This document shows, in pieces, positions 1 to 6,705 of a stretch of DNA of 32,279 nt. Origin of the DNA: a virus; IMG/VR virus record IMGVR_UViG_3300027741_000016, positions 1 to 32,279 of that record; one strand, 5' to 3'. Positions within the stretch are counted from its first letter, which is position 1; each line of letters opens with the position of its first letter. The notes below the pieces were generated by a model. It did not search any database, was not told the DNA's origin, and saw only the letters and a program-made list of their open reading frames with translations. The position numbers and the translations under genes are program-made.

Positions 1-141
1 AGTGGACGCGAGAGCCAATCCCATGATGAGCGCGACGATGCCATCGATTTTCTCTGTGGATCGGGCCTTGTCGGGCTTGATGTTGCCGTTTGAGTCCGTG
101 TAGAGCGCGACGTTGCCCGCCATCCACGTGAGCACAGGATT
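1..141. repeat. Terminal direct repeat, left copy (circular overlap)
   Basis: These 141 bases are identical to the last 141 bases of the window. The open reading frames of the large terminase and the portal continue correctly when the ends are joined with one copy removed. The repeat is therefore best read as the overlap of a circular contig. The exact length of 141 is a common k-mer size of de Bruijn assemblers, so it need not be a biological terminal repeat. Confidence 0.95.
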
Positions 142-1599
142 CCCTCCATGCCGGAGCCGCTTCTCGTACAGCAGCGATTCGAGGAGCTTGCTCGGCGCGG
201 AGAGAGAGCCTGTGTTCTGTCCAATTCCTACCACCTCAAGCCCCTCCGATTGAAGTTTTGAGGCGATGTTTCCAAGGTTCCACGGGTCGGCTCCGATCTT
301 TCGCACGTTGTGCGTCTGTGCATACGCCACGATCTGAGCGGCCACGGTGTCGTGGTCGAGCCGCGCACCAGGCGTCGTGCGCACAAACCCTTCCCGGATC
401 CACTGCGTATACGGGATCCGGTCCTTTGCTTCACGCTCGGCCACAGCGTCCTCTGGAACCCAGAACATCGGATCGATGTCGTAGCTGCCGTCGGGAGCCT
501 TGTAGAGAAACACGGCGGCCGTGATGTCGCGGTTGCTGGCCAAGTCGAGGCCGGCGTAGCAGGGTCTAGCGTCCAGCTGCTCAAGCTCGCCGCCGCAGGC
601 GGCCCACACCTCCGGTGAGAACCACCGTTTGTCTGTCTCGGTGGGAACGTTGATCCGGTAGCGCGCCCACTGGTTCAAGGCCGATGGGTTCTTTTGGGCC
701 TGGACGGCATCGGCCCGGAAGCTGTCAAGCGAGACGGTGATGCCAAGCGACGGGTTCGCCTTGAACCACTGATCTTCGTCGAACCACTTGGCCGGGTCCG
801 GGTCGGCCGCGTAGATCTTGCCAAAGAAGCTGGGGTCGTGGGCCGGGCTGGCCATCGTCTTCTCGGCATACTGCCACAGCTGCCACCACAGGGCAGTCGG
901 CCGCCGGTCGTAGCCGGCCGTCGAGATCGAGATCACGATGGGCGATCGACGCGCCGCCCCAGCGTAGCGGAGGGCGTCGTAGAGCTTTGTATCTCGCTGG
1001 CTGTGCGTCTCGTCCAGCAGAACCGCAGACGCGTTCAAGCCCTCCGCCCGGAAGCTGTCCGCACTGATGACGGTGTACCGCGAGTTGCTCGCTTTGTGGA
1101 TGATCGTATTCCGGCTGTCGATCACCTCGAGCACGCGAGAGAGCGATGGCGACGCCCGCACCATTGACGCGGCTTCGCGGGCGATGATGCCAGCCTGCGC
1201 CCGGTCGGAGGCCGCCGAGATCACCTCGGCGCCGGGCTCCTGGTCGCCCAGCAAAAAATAGAGCGCAAGGGCCGATAGCATTGTGCTCTTGCCCTGCTTT
1301 TTGGGTGTGTAGATTGCCGCGGTTCGGTATCGTCTGCGGCCTTGACCGTCTACCCAGCCAAACAGTGGCTCGATGATGTCGCGCTTCTGCCAGTCAAGCA
1401 GCTGCATGGGTTTCCCGGCCCATTCGCCTTTGCTCATTACGCACAGCGTCTCGATAAACTTGATGACGCGATCGGCTCGGGCCTGGTCGTAGACGTAGCC
1501 CGGCACGGCCTCGGGCCGCTTTTTTGCCTTGACAGATTTGGTCAAGCTACGAGCTCGCCCGGAGGAACTCGTCGAGCGGGTCGATTTCTTTGTTGGCAC
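1..1599 (-). CDS. terL: Terminase large subunit (N-terminal 533 codons; gene continues across the circle junction)
   Basis: This is the ATPase and nuclease that packages phage DNA into proheads through the portal. The translation shows a Walker A-like motif TPKKQGKST near residue 100, a Walker B AVLLDETHSQ, a motif ISTAGYD after it, and a nuclease-type YAGLDLASNRD further on, then KIDGIVALIMG at the C-terminal end. This order matches the Terminase_1/HK97-like large subunit family. No ATG lies upstream of the conserved N-terminal segment (GYVYDQARADRVIKFIETL). I chose GTG at 1599, which overlaps the small terminase by 53 nt; TTG at 1545 is an alternative. Position 1 is not the end of the gene. 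Joining the ends adds 14 codons and a TGA at 32094, giving about 547 aa. It follows terS and overlaps the portal start. Confidence 0.95.
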   Translation of the reverse strand, partial: MPTKKSTRSTSSSGRARSLTKSVKAKKRPEAVPGYVYDQARADRVIKFIETLCVMSKGEWAGKPMQLLDWQKRDIIEPLFGWVDGQGRRRYRTAAIYTPKKQGKSTMLSALALYFLLGDQEPGAEVISAASDRAQAGIIAREAASMVRASPSLSRVLEVIDSRNTIIHKASNSRYTVISADSFRAEGLNASAVLLDETHSQRDTKLYDALRYAGAARRSPIVISISTAGYDRRPTALWWQLWQYAEKTMASPAHDPSFFGKIYAADPDPAKWFDEDQWFKANPSLGITVSLDSFRADAVQAQKNPSALNQWARYRINVPTETDKRWFSPEVWAACGGELEQLDARPCYAGLDLASNRDITAAVFLYKAPDGSYDIDPMFWVPEDAVAEREAKDRIPYTQWIREGFVRTTPGARLDHDTVAAQIVAYAQTHNVRKIGADPWNLGNIASKLQSEGLEVVGIGQNTGSLSAPSKLLESLLYEKRLRHGGNPVLTWMAGNVALYTDSNGNIKPDKARSTEKIDGIVALIMGLALAST

Positions 1600-2026
1600 T
1601 TGTCACCACGAGGCTAGTTCTGGAACTCGGCGTCATGCCAAATTCCCTTTCGATCGCCAGCAGGTCGGCGGCGTAGCCGCGGAGAGCGCCGACATCCGGG
1701 TTTCCCTTCTTGCCGCCGGCGGCCGTCGAGCTCGAGGCCCCGTCGGCCTTGACCGCTTGGTAGATCTCCACAAACAGGTCGTAGATCAGGCAGTAGCGTT
1801 CCAGCGTCTCGCGGTCGACTTCCGAGAAGATGCCGAGGGCCAGCAGCTGCGGCGCGCGGCGGTTCCACATGGCCAGCGCCAGACCGGTCAGCAGCTCGGG
1901 GGCGTCGAGCCCGGCGTCGGCCGGCTTGGGCTCGGTCTTCTCGCGGGCCTTTAGGTTCTCCTTGCCGGGGTTGCCCCGCATGATCTTGAGCGCTGTCGGT
2001 GCCGGTCGAGGGCCTCGCTTACCCAT
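1547..2026 (-). CDS. terS: Terminase small subunit, P27 family
   Basis: This is the DNA-recognition subunit of the packaging terminase, about 159 aa. The N-terminus MGKRGPRPAPTALKIMRGNP is typical of the P27-like small terminase family (Terminase_4). The middle is helical (MWNRRAPQLLALGIFSEVDRETLERYC), and the C-terminal part contains REFGMTPSSRTSL followed by a polar tail. The ATG at 2026 is preceded by a strong GGAGG about 6 nt upstream. An upstream in-frame extension to 2110 looks non-coding, so I rejected it. It lies directly upstream of terL and downstream of an HNH nuclease, the usual order in HK97-like cos phages. Confidence 0.93.
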   Translation of the reverse strand: MGKRGPRPAPTALKIMRGNPGKENLKAREKTEPKPADAGLDAPELLTGLALAMWNRRAPQLLALGIFSEVDRETLERYCLIYDLFVEIYQAVKADGASSSTAAGGKKGNPDVGALRGYAADLLAIEREFGMTPSSRTSLVVTSANKEIDPLDEFLRASS

Positions 2027-2142
2027 TTGGAGCCTCCAAAAATGATCGACAACTTTCGGAAATGCGCGCGGAAGTTGCGTGAGGTGTTCCGCTGCCCACC
2101 GGATTTCCAAAATGCCCCACCCCCACCTGCCAATCTGACACG
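2027..2142. other. Intergenic gap between HNH and terS; candidate cos region
   Basis: This 116-bp space is one of the few gaps in the packaging region. It holds the terS ribosome binding site, a G-rich stretch on the minus strand, and a short inverted repeat with CAACTT at about 2050 and AAGTTG at about 2072. In HK97-like and lambdoid cos phages the cos site lies just upstream of terS. The cohesive-end site assignment is by position only, and no known cos sequence was recognised. Confidence 0.3.
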
Positions 2143-2436
2143 CTAGATGTAACCACGTCGGCGCTGCTCCTCGCGCGTTTTTCTTCCATGATCAGCATCA
2201 CAAAGCGTTTGAAGATTGGCGTCATCATCTGTTCCACCGTCTTCGAGCGGGACGATGTGATCGACGTGTGCTCGCTTGCCGTCGATGACCTTCCCGCATT
2301 GTTTGCATGTAAACGCGTCACGTATCAGGATCCTCTGCCGTTTCGCTTTCCAATCGCACGACCGATAGTGCGCCGTTTCTTTCGTTTGTTTCGTTCGTGG
2401 CCGCTGTGGCCGCCAACGTGGAATCTCAGCCGGCAT
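2143..2436 (-). CDS. HNH endonuclease
   Basis: A 97-aa HNH nuclease. The translation has CKQCG at about residue 45, then AHVDHIVPLEDGG, NLQTLC and DHGRKT, which is the betabeta-alpha metal HNH layout with catalytic His in VDHIVP and the Asn of NLQ. The usual second knuckle CxxCH reads CDADH here, so one zinc-ligand Cys is replaced by Asp. HNH proteins next to terS assist terminase-dependent cos cleavage in HK97-like phages, and this position fits. It overlaps the upstream HTH gene by 11 nt. It could also be a homing-type nuclease, but the packaging position argues for a packaging role. Confidence 0.9.
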   Translation of the reverse strand: MPAEIPRWRPQRPRTKQTKETAHYRSCDWKAKRQRILIRDAFTCKQCGKVIDGKRAHVDHIVPLEDGGTDDDANLQTLCDADHGRKTREEQRRRGYI

Positions 2437-2716
2437 GATCTTTCCTTGAGTCGAACAGCATCAGGCGGCGCTGGTGTACTTCTGCGATCCGCTGCGTGAT
2501 CTCGTCAGGCGTCGGGTCCGCCGTGCGTCTGTTGCTGTGCTTGCCTTGCCCTGTGCGAACGTCACGCAGCTGGTCCCGCAGGCGGCCGTCGAGGATTGAA
2601 CGCGAGACGCCAATCTGGAACGCGACTTCGTCACGGGTCGCACCTCGAGCAAACGCCGCCCGCGCTGCTGTTTCCTGCTGTTCGCTCAAAAGAGATTTCT
2701 CTCCCTTCCGTGGCAT
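2426..2716 (-). CDS. Small helix-turn-helix DNA-binding protein
   Basis: A 96-aa basic protein. Residues about 20-55 (ARAAFARGATRDEVAFQIGV followed by SRSILDGRL) look like a homeodomain-like or sigma-type helix-turn-helix. The C-terminus has ITQRIAEVHQRRLML. The start ATG overlaps the stop of rusA in a TGATG junction, so translation is coupled. An upstream in-frame extension to 3235 crosses rusA and is not coding. Its place between rusA and the HNH/terminase genes suggests a late-gene regulator or a packaging-associated DNA-binding protein. The function is not established. Confidence 0.75.
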   Translation of the reverse strand: MPRKGEKSLLSEQQETAARAAFARGATRDEVAFQIGVSRSILDGRLRDQLRDVRTGQGKHSNRRTADPTPDEITQRIAEVHQRRLMLFDSRKDHAG

Positions 2717-3132
2717 CACAGCCTCGTGATGATGATCCTGGTGTATGCGTTCTCGCCTGGTCGTGCGTAACGCCGTGTTACATGGGCGTCGACGATCTGG
2801 TCGTCGTCCAGGTATGCAATGCCGTTCAACGCATCGCATACGCCTTTGGCGACGTTGTCCCAGTCGCACTTGACGGGCCGCGACGGTGCCTTGCTGCCGA
2901 GCCGCTTGTGAGACGGCGGACGGTCGAACACGGCAGCGATGTCGATCGCCACGTCGCCTTGGTGCGGCGCCACGTCCAGCTGCGTGGCCATCAGGGCGAT
3001 CGCCTGACGGTACACGTGGATCGGGTGATCCTTTGGCACGTACGCTCGAGCAAAGCCGCCACGCGTCGAGATCCGCGGCCGCGGCTGCGGCACGGGGTTG
3101 CCCGGTACAACAAATCTGATCGCGCTGGCCAT
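2716..3132 (-). CDS. rusA: RusA-type Holliday junction resolvase
   Basis: A 138-aa endodeoxyribonuclease of the RusA family, which resolves branched DNA before packaging. Diagnostic features are an N-terminal IRFVVPGNPVPQPRPR strand region and the central motif DWDNVAKGVCDALNGIAYLD followed by DDQIVDAHV, carrying the conserved acidic metal-binding residues. The ATG at 3132 has an excellent AAGGAGG 6-7 nt upstream; the in-frame start at 3156 lacks one. It is translationally coupled to the HTH gene downstream. Its position, after replication genes and before terminase, is the usual one. Confidence 0.95.
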   Translation of the reverse strand: MASAIRFVVPGNPVPQPRPRISTRGGFARAYVPKDHPIHVYRQAIALMATQLDVAPHQGDVAIDIAAVFDRPPSHKRLGSKAPSRPVKCDWDNVAKGVCDALNGIAYLDDDQIVDAHVTRRYARPGENAYTRIIITRL

Positions 3133-3179
3133 CGCTCCTCCTTGAGCGACAACCACCGTACCGGGGGCATTTCCTCAGT

Positions 3180-3323
3180 CTAGCGCGCGGCCATCCAGAG
3201 ACCGACGTTCGCAAACGCGTAGCCAAAGTACGCAATCGCCAAGCCGGTCTTGCCGTGGTAGGCCAGGTCGGCGGCCACGACCAGATAGATCACGCCGCAA
3301 ATGGCGATCAGGTGTGGGCTCAT
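3180..3323 (-). CDS. Small membrane protein, 47 aa
   Basis: A 47-codon ORF beginning at ATG 3323 with AGGA about 8 nt upstream and ending in TAG. The translation starts MSPHLIAICGVIYLVVAADL, continues with a short polar loop (AYHGKTG) and a second hydrophobic stretch LAIAYFGYAFANVGLWMAA. Two membrane segments with a short loop suggest an inner-membrane protein. I cannot name a family. It is the first gene after the terminator at 3388-3424 and lies just upstream of rusA. A holin-like role is possible but unsupported. Confidence 0.7.
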   Translation of the reverse strand: MSPHLIAICGVIYLVVAADLAYHGKTGLAIAYFGYAFANVGLWMAAR

Positions 3324-3387
3324 GTGACAAATCCTAGGTCGTAATGTTTTTGGGCAGACGTTTCGTCACATTCGCAATTCGCAAATC

Positions 3388-3424
3388 AAGAAAACCGCCC
3401 GGCTGGTGTTTGCCAGCCGGGCGG
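3388..3424 (-). terminator. Rho-independent terminator ending the early operon
   Basis: On the minus strand a perfect 12-bp stem CCGCCCGGCTGG / CCAGCCGGGCGG with a 6-nt loop is followed by TTTTCTT. It sits a few bases after the stop of the secreted protein gene at 3431. It should end the leftward early transcript from the promoter near 8.57 kb, so the packaging genes downstream would need read-through, antitermination or their own promoter. Confidence 0.9.
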
Positions 3425-3430
3425 CGCGGT

Positions 3431-3727
3431 TCACCGGTAGCGAATCACAGCGAACCATTGACGTTTGGCAGGCGAGTACGCCACGCCTTCCTCGACGATC
3501 TGCCGCTTGCCAAAGTAGCAGCAGTTGCGTCGGGCAGACTCAGGCGTCGAGCCGCAGCCGATCCCTTCCGTCTGGGAGCAGTTGCTGTGGACCAGCGTCC
3601 CTCGTCTGGCGAGAACCAGGGCGTGATCCTGTGCGGTCACAATCGCGGCCGGGCCGCGCACGATCACGGTCTCTGCCTGGGCCACGGTGGCCACACACGC
3701 AATCACGAACAGCGTAAGAAAACGCAT
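3431..3727 (-). CDS. Small secreted protein with signal peptide
   Basis: A 98-aa protein. The N-terminus MRFLTLFVIACVATVAQA is a classical signal peptide with an AQA cleavage site, predicting an exported mature protein of about 80 aa. The mature part holds four cysteines (SNC, GCG, NCC) and ends YSPAKRQWFAVIRYR. ATG 3727 is preceded by AAAGGA at good spacing; the longer in-frame ORF to 3964 runs through the repeat region and is not used. It is the last gene of the early operon, immediately before a strong terminator. I do not recognise a family. Cargo-like position plus export suggest a host-modifying or exclusion function, which is inference. Confidence 0.8.
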   Translation of the reverse strand: MRFLTLFVIACVATVAQAETVIVRGPAAIVTAQDHALVLARRGTLVHSNCSQTEGIGCGSTPESARRNCCYFGKRQIVEEGVAYSPAKRQWFAVIRYR

Positions 3728-3785
3728 AGTCAAATCCTTTCGACTGGGAACCATCCATGCCATCCGGGAACGTCCCGGCTGGTTG

Positions 3786-4349
3786 TCATCCATGTCCGTC
3801 AACCGCCGGCTGCTCGACTGAGGGCAGGAGCCCGCCAGGGCTTCCGCCCTCAATGGTTCCTTGAGGAACATTGAGGACAATTGAGGAATAGGGGTTACAC
3901 CCTGTGCGCGCGCCGGACACGGGGTGTGCGCGCGCCGGTGACGGGGTGTGTCCGGCGCGCACACCGGGGGTGACCGGGGGGGTCACACTGTGTGACCGGG
4001 GGGTGGTCACACTGTGTGACCGGGGGGAGCACGGCTCGTTACCCCCTGTTGGGACGCGGAAACGGTATCTCTGTCGCTTCCCAACCTCCTCCGGCCCAAC
4101 CTCAATGATGCCAGCGTCGATAAGTTGGGTAAGACCACGCCGGACTGTTGTCGGATGCACTCCAGACATCGTCGCTGCGCCGCGCACAGACATCCTGAAC
4201 GTACACTTTGCGTAGTCGGCCCAACAAAGCGCCACTCCAAACACCAGACGGCCCTCCGAGCGCAGCCGAGACAGGGCTCCACTGCGGATGATGCCCTCGT
4301 GTCGCCTCCGCATTTCGCCTCTGCCGGGCTTTTCGCTTCCTTGCGTCAC
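3786..4349 (-). CDS. Winged-helix replication initiator-like protein
   Basis: A 187-aa protein. Residues about 20-100 form a helix-turn-helix/winged-helix domain: VALCWADYAKCTFRMSVRGA, then TMSGVHPTTVRRGLTQLIDAG and IIEVGPEEVGKRQRYRF. This is the layout of phage replication initiators and primosome-type wHTH proteins. The C-terminal half is low complexity (PRSHSVTTPRSHSVTPP), because the DNA there carries iteron-like repeats. The gene starts at GTG 4349, with GGGGGTGA upstream, 3 nt after the stop of the DnaB-like helicase gene. A DNA-binding domain followed by a disordered, repeat-bearing half recalls lambda O, which contains its origin. Initiator function is inferred; a regulator is the alternative. 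Confidence 0.75.
   Translation of the reverse strand: MTQGSEKPGRGEMRRRHEGIIRSGALSRLRSEGRLVFGVALCWADYAKCTFRMSVRGAATMSGVHPTTVRRGLTQLIDAGIIEVGPEEVGKRQRYRFRVPTGGNEPCSPRSHSVTTPRSHSVTPPVTPGVRAGHTPSPARAHPVSGARTGCNPYSSIVLNVPQGTIEGGSPGGLLPSVEQPAVDGHG
3903..4027. repeat. Iteron-like repeats, candidate replication origin
   Basis: An array of degenerate units begins near 3903, 3925, 3947 and 3971. The first two share CGCGCGCCGG and GACGGGG/ACACGGGG blocks at a 22-bp step. It ends in two identical palindromes GGTCACACTGTGTGACC at 3981-3997 and 4005-4021, a 24-bp step, each followed by a G6 run. The array lies inside the initiator-like gene. Iterons inside an initiator gene are the known arrangement of lambdoid origins. 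Confidence 0.65.
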
Positions 4350-4352
4350 TTA

Positions 4353-5645
4353 TCACCCCCAGTTGTCAAAAGCCGCCTCGCGGCCAGCTGTAGCGTCTGT
4401 GAATGTTTGCAGGCGACCGTCAAACATCGTGTCAGCGTCCAGGCACTGGCCGTGCCTGTTCTTTTTGCAGGCCCACTTCACTGGCCGCAGCCCGTCCTGG
4501 TCCTCGCGTTCATCCGCAATGCCAAGCAAAAGTAAGTCAGCTGCAAAGTCGAGCTCGCTGGATTCCTTGCCAATGGCACCGATCCGAGTCTCGGCAGACA
4601 CGATCTTCGAGACGTTGGAGACCCCGACCACTGCCACGCCGTGCTCGAGCGAGAGCCTCCGCAGTCGACGCACAACGCCGTCTATCTCGGCCCGGCGGTC
4701 CTGAGCATCACCAAACTCGACCAGCTGCACGTAGTCGATCACCACCAACCTTGCCTTAGATTGAATCACCTCGGCCTCTATGCGATCGATCAGCAACGGA
4801 GGCTTGACGATCTTAAGCCGGTCGGCAATGTGCATAGCCAGGCTGATGACTGAGCCTCGCGCAAGCTCCGTCCTCTGCTCGGCGCTCGACATGCTGACGG
4901 GGGCCTGGGATCCGCGGGTCGACCAGTGGCAAATCGCCCGCCTAGCAAACGCTTCAAGCGTCATCTCTCCAAGGCACCAAATAGCAACAAGGCTCCGGTC
5001 GTACTCCATCGCGCCAAGCAGCAGCTGCATCGAGAGAGCGCTTTTGCCAACGGATGGTGGGGCCGCTAAAACGGTCAGCCCTCCAGCCGGAAAACCACCG
5101 CCCAGCCGGTCAAATGGCTGGAACTGCGTGGAAATAGTCGGCACGGCCTCCATCCGTAGATACTCGTCAAGAGCATCCTGTAGCGTTGGCGTCCGGCTGT
5201 CGGTCTCAATCGCACTTGCCGCATCCGACACGGCCCTGGCCGCCTCCGCTATTTCTGCCGGAGACGCGCCACTTTCCACCAACGCAGACAGGTCTTGGGC
5301 TGCGCTCTCGGCCTGCCTACGGCTGTAGTCAGCTCGCAGCTCGTGCACGTACCTTTCGGCCCCAAGGCTGTAGGCGCAGAGGTTGGCCTCGCCTTTTTCC
5401 AAAACTTCAATCACAACGCCGCGGCACTTTTCGTACTGGTTGTCACGCGTGATGTCGCTCATGGTTGGCTGCTCACAAGAAGACAACACACCACGCACCA
5501 GGCGGAAGGCATCGGCCGTGCCTTCGCCGGAGAACATCTGCGGTGTCAGCTTTAGTGACACAGACCGCGCACGGACTGGGTTCTGCATGGCCAGCTCGTA
5601 AAGAGCGGTCAGCATGTCAAACTCTGTCTGAATGGCATGTTCCAT
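4353..5645 (-). CDS. dnaB: Replicative DNA helicase, DnaB family
   Basis: A 430-aa helicase that unwinds the replication fork as a hexamer. Residues about 1-110 form a helical N-terminal domain, followed by a linker and a RecA-type C-terminal domain from about 155. Visible motifs are the entry segment TQFQPFDRLGGGFPAGGL, Walker A APPSVGKSAL (Lys201), a Glu-bearing LGEMTLEAFARR, Walker B LVVIDYVQLV (Asp304) and ESSELDFAADLLLLG, the DnaB H4 region. It starts at ATG 5645 with GGAGGAAGG upstream, overlapping the winged-helix gene by 29 nt. It is slightly shorter than typical DnaB, with a divergent N-terminus. The adjacent initiator-like gene is the likely loader partner. Confidence 0.93.
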   Translation of the reverse strand: MEHAIQTEFDMLTALYELAMQNPVRARSVSLKLTPQMFSGEGTADAFRLVRGVLSSCEQPTMSDITRDNQYEKCRGVVIEVLEKGEANLCAYSLGAERYVHELRADYSRRQAESAAQDLSALVESGASPAEIAEAARAVSDAASAIETDSRTPTLQDALDEYLRMEAVPTISTQFQPFDRLGGGFPAGGLTVLAAPPSVGKSALSMQLLLGAMEYDRSLVAIWCLGEMTLEAFARRAICHWSTRGSQAPVSMSSAEQRTELARGSVISLAMHIADRLKIVKPPLLIDRIEAEVIQSKARLVVIDYVQLVEFGDAQDRRAEIDGVVRRLRRLSLEHGVAVVGVSNVSKIVSAETRIGAIGKESSELDFAADLLLLGIADEREDQDGLRPVKWACKKNRHGQCLDADTMFDGRLQTFTDATAGREAAFDNWG

Positions 5646-5979
5646 CGTTTGCCTTCCTCCACTCCCTCTCGCGCCGCCCAGCCTCGTTTACCAGCGTCCG
5701 GCCTGTCTGTTCGATCAAACCGATCCGCCCCATCTCTCCGAGCCGCTTGCCCACGCGGTGTTTGTCCAGGTTGCACCGCTGGCCGATCAGCGTCTGGCCC
5801 GCCGGCCCGAGCTCAAGGGCCTTGAGGATCCGCCGGTGGTGGTCGGCCTGGACGCCCACGGCCTGGAACGACGCCTGCCTGGAGGTGGGGGGGTCGGTTT
5901 TTCTGAAGAGCGGAAACGCCGCTGAGTCGATCTCAGCAAGCCGCCGCTCCCACGGTGTTGCGTCGTGCCAGCTCACCAT
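5617..5979 (-). CDS. Winged-helix DNA-binding protein
   Basis: A 120-aa protein. The N-terminal part reads FPLFRKTDPPTSRQASFQAV, and the centre HHRRILKALELGPAGQTLIG leads into QRCNLDKHRVGKRLGEMGRI with GLIEQTGR following. This is a helix-turn-helix plus wing (compare MarR/DprA-like winged helices), with the recognition helix around LDKHRVGKRLGEM. It lies between an unknown 77-aa gene and the helicase in the replication operon, overlapping both. A role in replication or in early gene control is plausible. It is one of the few candidates for a regulator in this genome, but it does not look like a CI repressor. Confidence 0.8.
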   Translation of the reverse strand: MVSWHDATPWERRLAEIDSAAFPLFRKTDPPTSRQASFQAVGVQADHHRRILKALELGPAGQTLIGQRCNLDKHRVGKRLGEMGRIGLIEQTGRTLVNEAGRREREWRKANDGTCHSDRV

Positions 5980-6206
5980 TCACCTCCGTACTTGCTGCGC
6001 ATTCGGTCTGCGTACTCGTCTTCTCGCCCGGCCCGGAACGCAGCCGCTGCGTGATGGCTGCCGGGCTCGATCACCAGCTTGGGCAGCTGCTCCTCGAGCA
6101 CCTTCGCCATGTCGGTCTCGACCATCAGTGGCTCCGCCTGGTCCTCGCGGGCAAGCCGCCTCCTGGCCTCCTCGACCGTCTCGAAATCGCGGACGAACTT
6201 CGCCAT
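5973..6206 (-). CDS. Hypothetical early protein, 77 aa
   Basis: A charged, mostly helical protein starting MAKFVRDFETVEEARRRLAR and ending MRSKYGGEW. ATG 6206 has AAAGGA at proper spacing, while the in-frame start at 6251 lies inside the SSB-like gene. No family is recognised. It sits between the SSB-like gene (10-nt gap) and the winged-helix gene (7-nt overlap), so it belongs to the replication/recombination operon. Confidence 0.7.
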   Translation of the reverse strand: MAKFVRDFETVEEARRRLAREDQAEPLMVETDMAKVLEEQLPKLVIEPGSHHAAAAFRAGREDEYADRMRSKYGGEW

Positions 6207-6216
6207 GTGATTCCTT

Positions 6217-6705
6217 TCAAAACGGGATGTCGTCAGACCCGCCGCCGCCAACCTTGGCAGCCGGCCGCTTCTTGATCGCGTTGACCTTCCACTGGGGCTC
6301 GTCGACAGGTGGCGCGGACTGCTTGGCCGGGCTGAACCCGTTGACCCACAGCTTCTGTAGGCCAGTCCGCGTGTCGATCTTGGGTGAGCCAGCCTTGTCG
6401 GTGGCCCGCTTGGTGGTCACGGTCACACGCTTGCCCTTGAGCTCGCTGGAGTCGGCATCCGGTGGCAAACCAGCCGCCGCCATGAGCTCCCGGGCGGCCT
6501 TGTGGTCACGCTCTTCGCTCGGGTCAAAGAACTTGTCAAACGACGGCCGGCCGCTGGTCGGCGTGAACGTCATGATCACGGCCTCGCGGGCGCCGTCCTG
6601 GCTGGTCCAGTCCTTGGTTCCCGTGATGTCGCAGACGTGGTCACCGTCCTCGAGCACCTCGGTGATGGTCTCTGGCTCGTCGGTATTGAATCGGTCAAAT
6701 CGCAT
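6217..6705 (-). CDS. Single-stranded DNA-binding protein-like
   Basis: A 162-aa protein. Residues 1-110 have a beta-rich, OB-fold-like pattern (HVCDITGTKDWTSQDGAREA, VIMTFTPTSG, GKRVTVTTKRATDKAG). The C-terminal third is a Pro/Ala-rich linker ending in SDDIPF. An acidic tip ending DDIPF is the hallmark by which bacterial and phage SSB proteins recruit partners. It overlaps the Sak4-like ATPase by 11 nt, and Sak4 proteins are commonly paired with SSBs. The core is not a textbook SSB sequence and may belong to a phage SSB-like DUF family. Confidence 0.8.
   Translation of the reverse strand: MRFDRFNTDEPETITEVLEDGDHVCDITGTKDWTSQDGAREAVIMTFTPTSGRPSFDKFFDPSEERDHKAARELMAAAGLPPDADSSELKGKRVTVTTKRATDKAGSPKIDTRTGLQKLWVNGFSPAKQSAPPVDEPQWKVNAIKKRPAAKVGGGGSDDIPF

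Noticed and set aside
2426-3235. 269-codon gene including the HTH protein
   Set aside because: The upstream part is antiphase to rusA, which has strong motifs and a good ribosome site. The HTH gene starts at 2716.
3901-4030. CRISPR array
   Set aside because: The units are 22-24 bp, degenerate and contiguous without unique spacers, and lie inside a coding gene; no cas genes are present.
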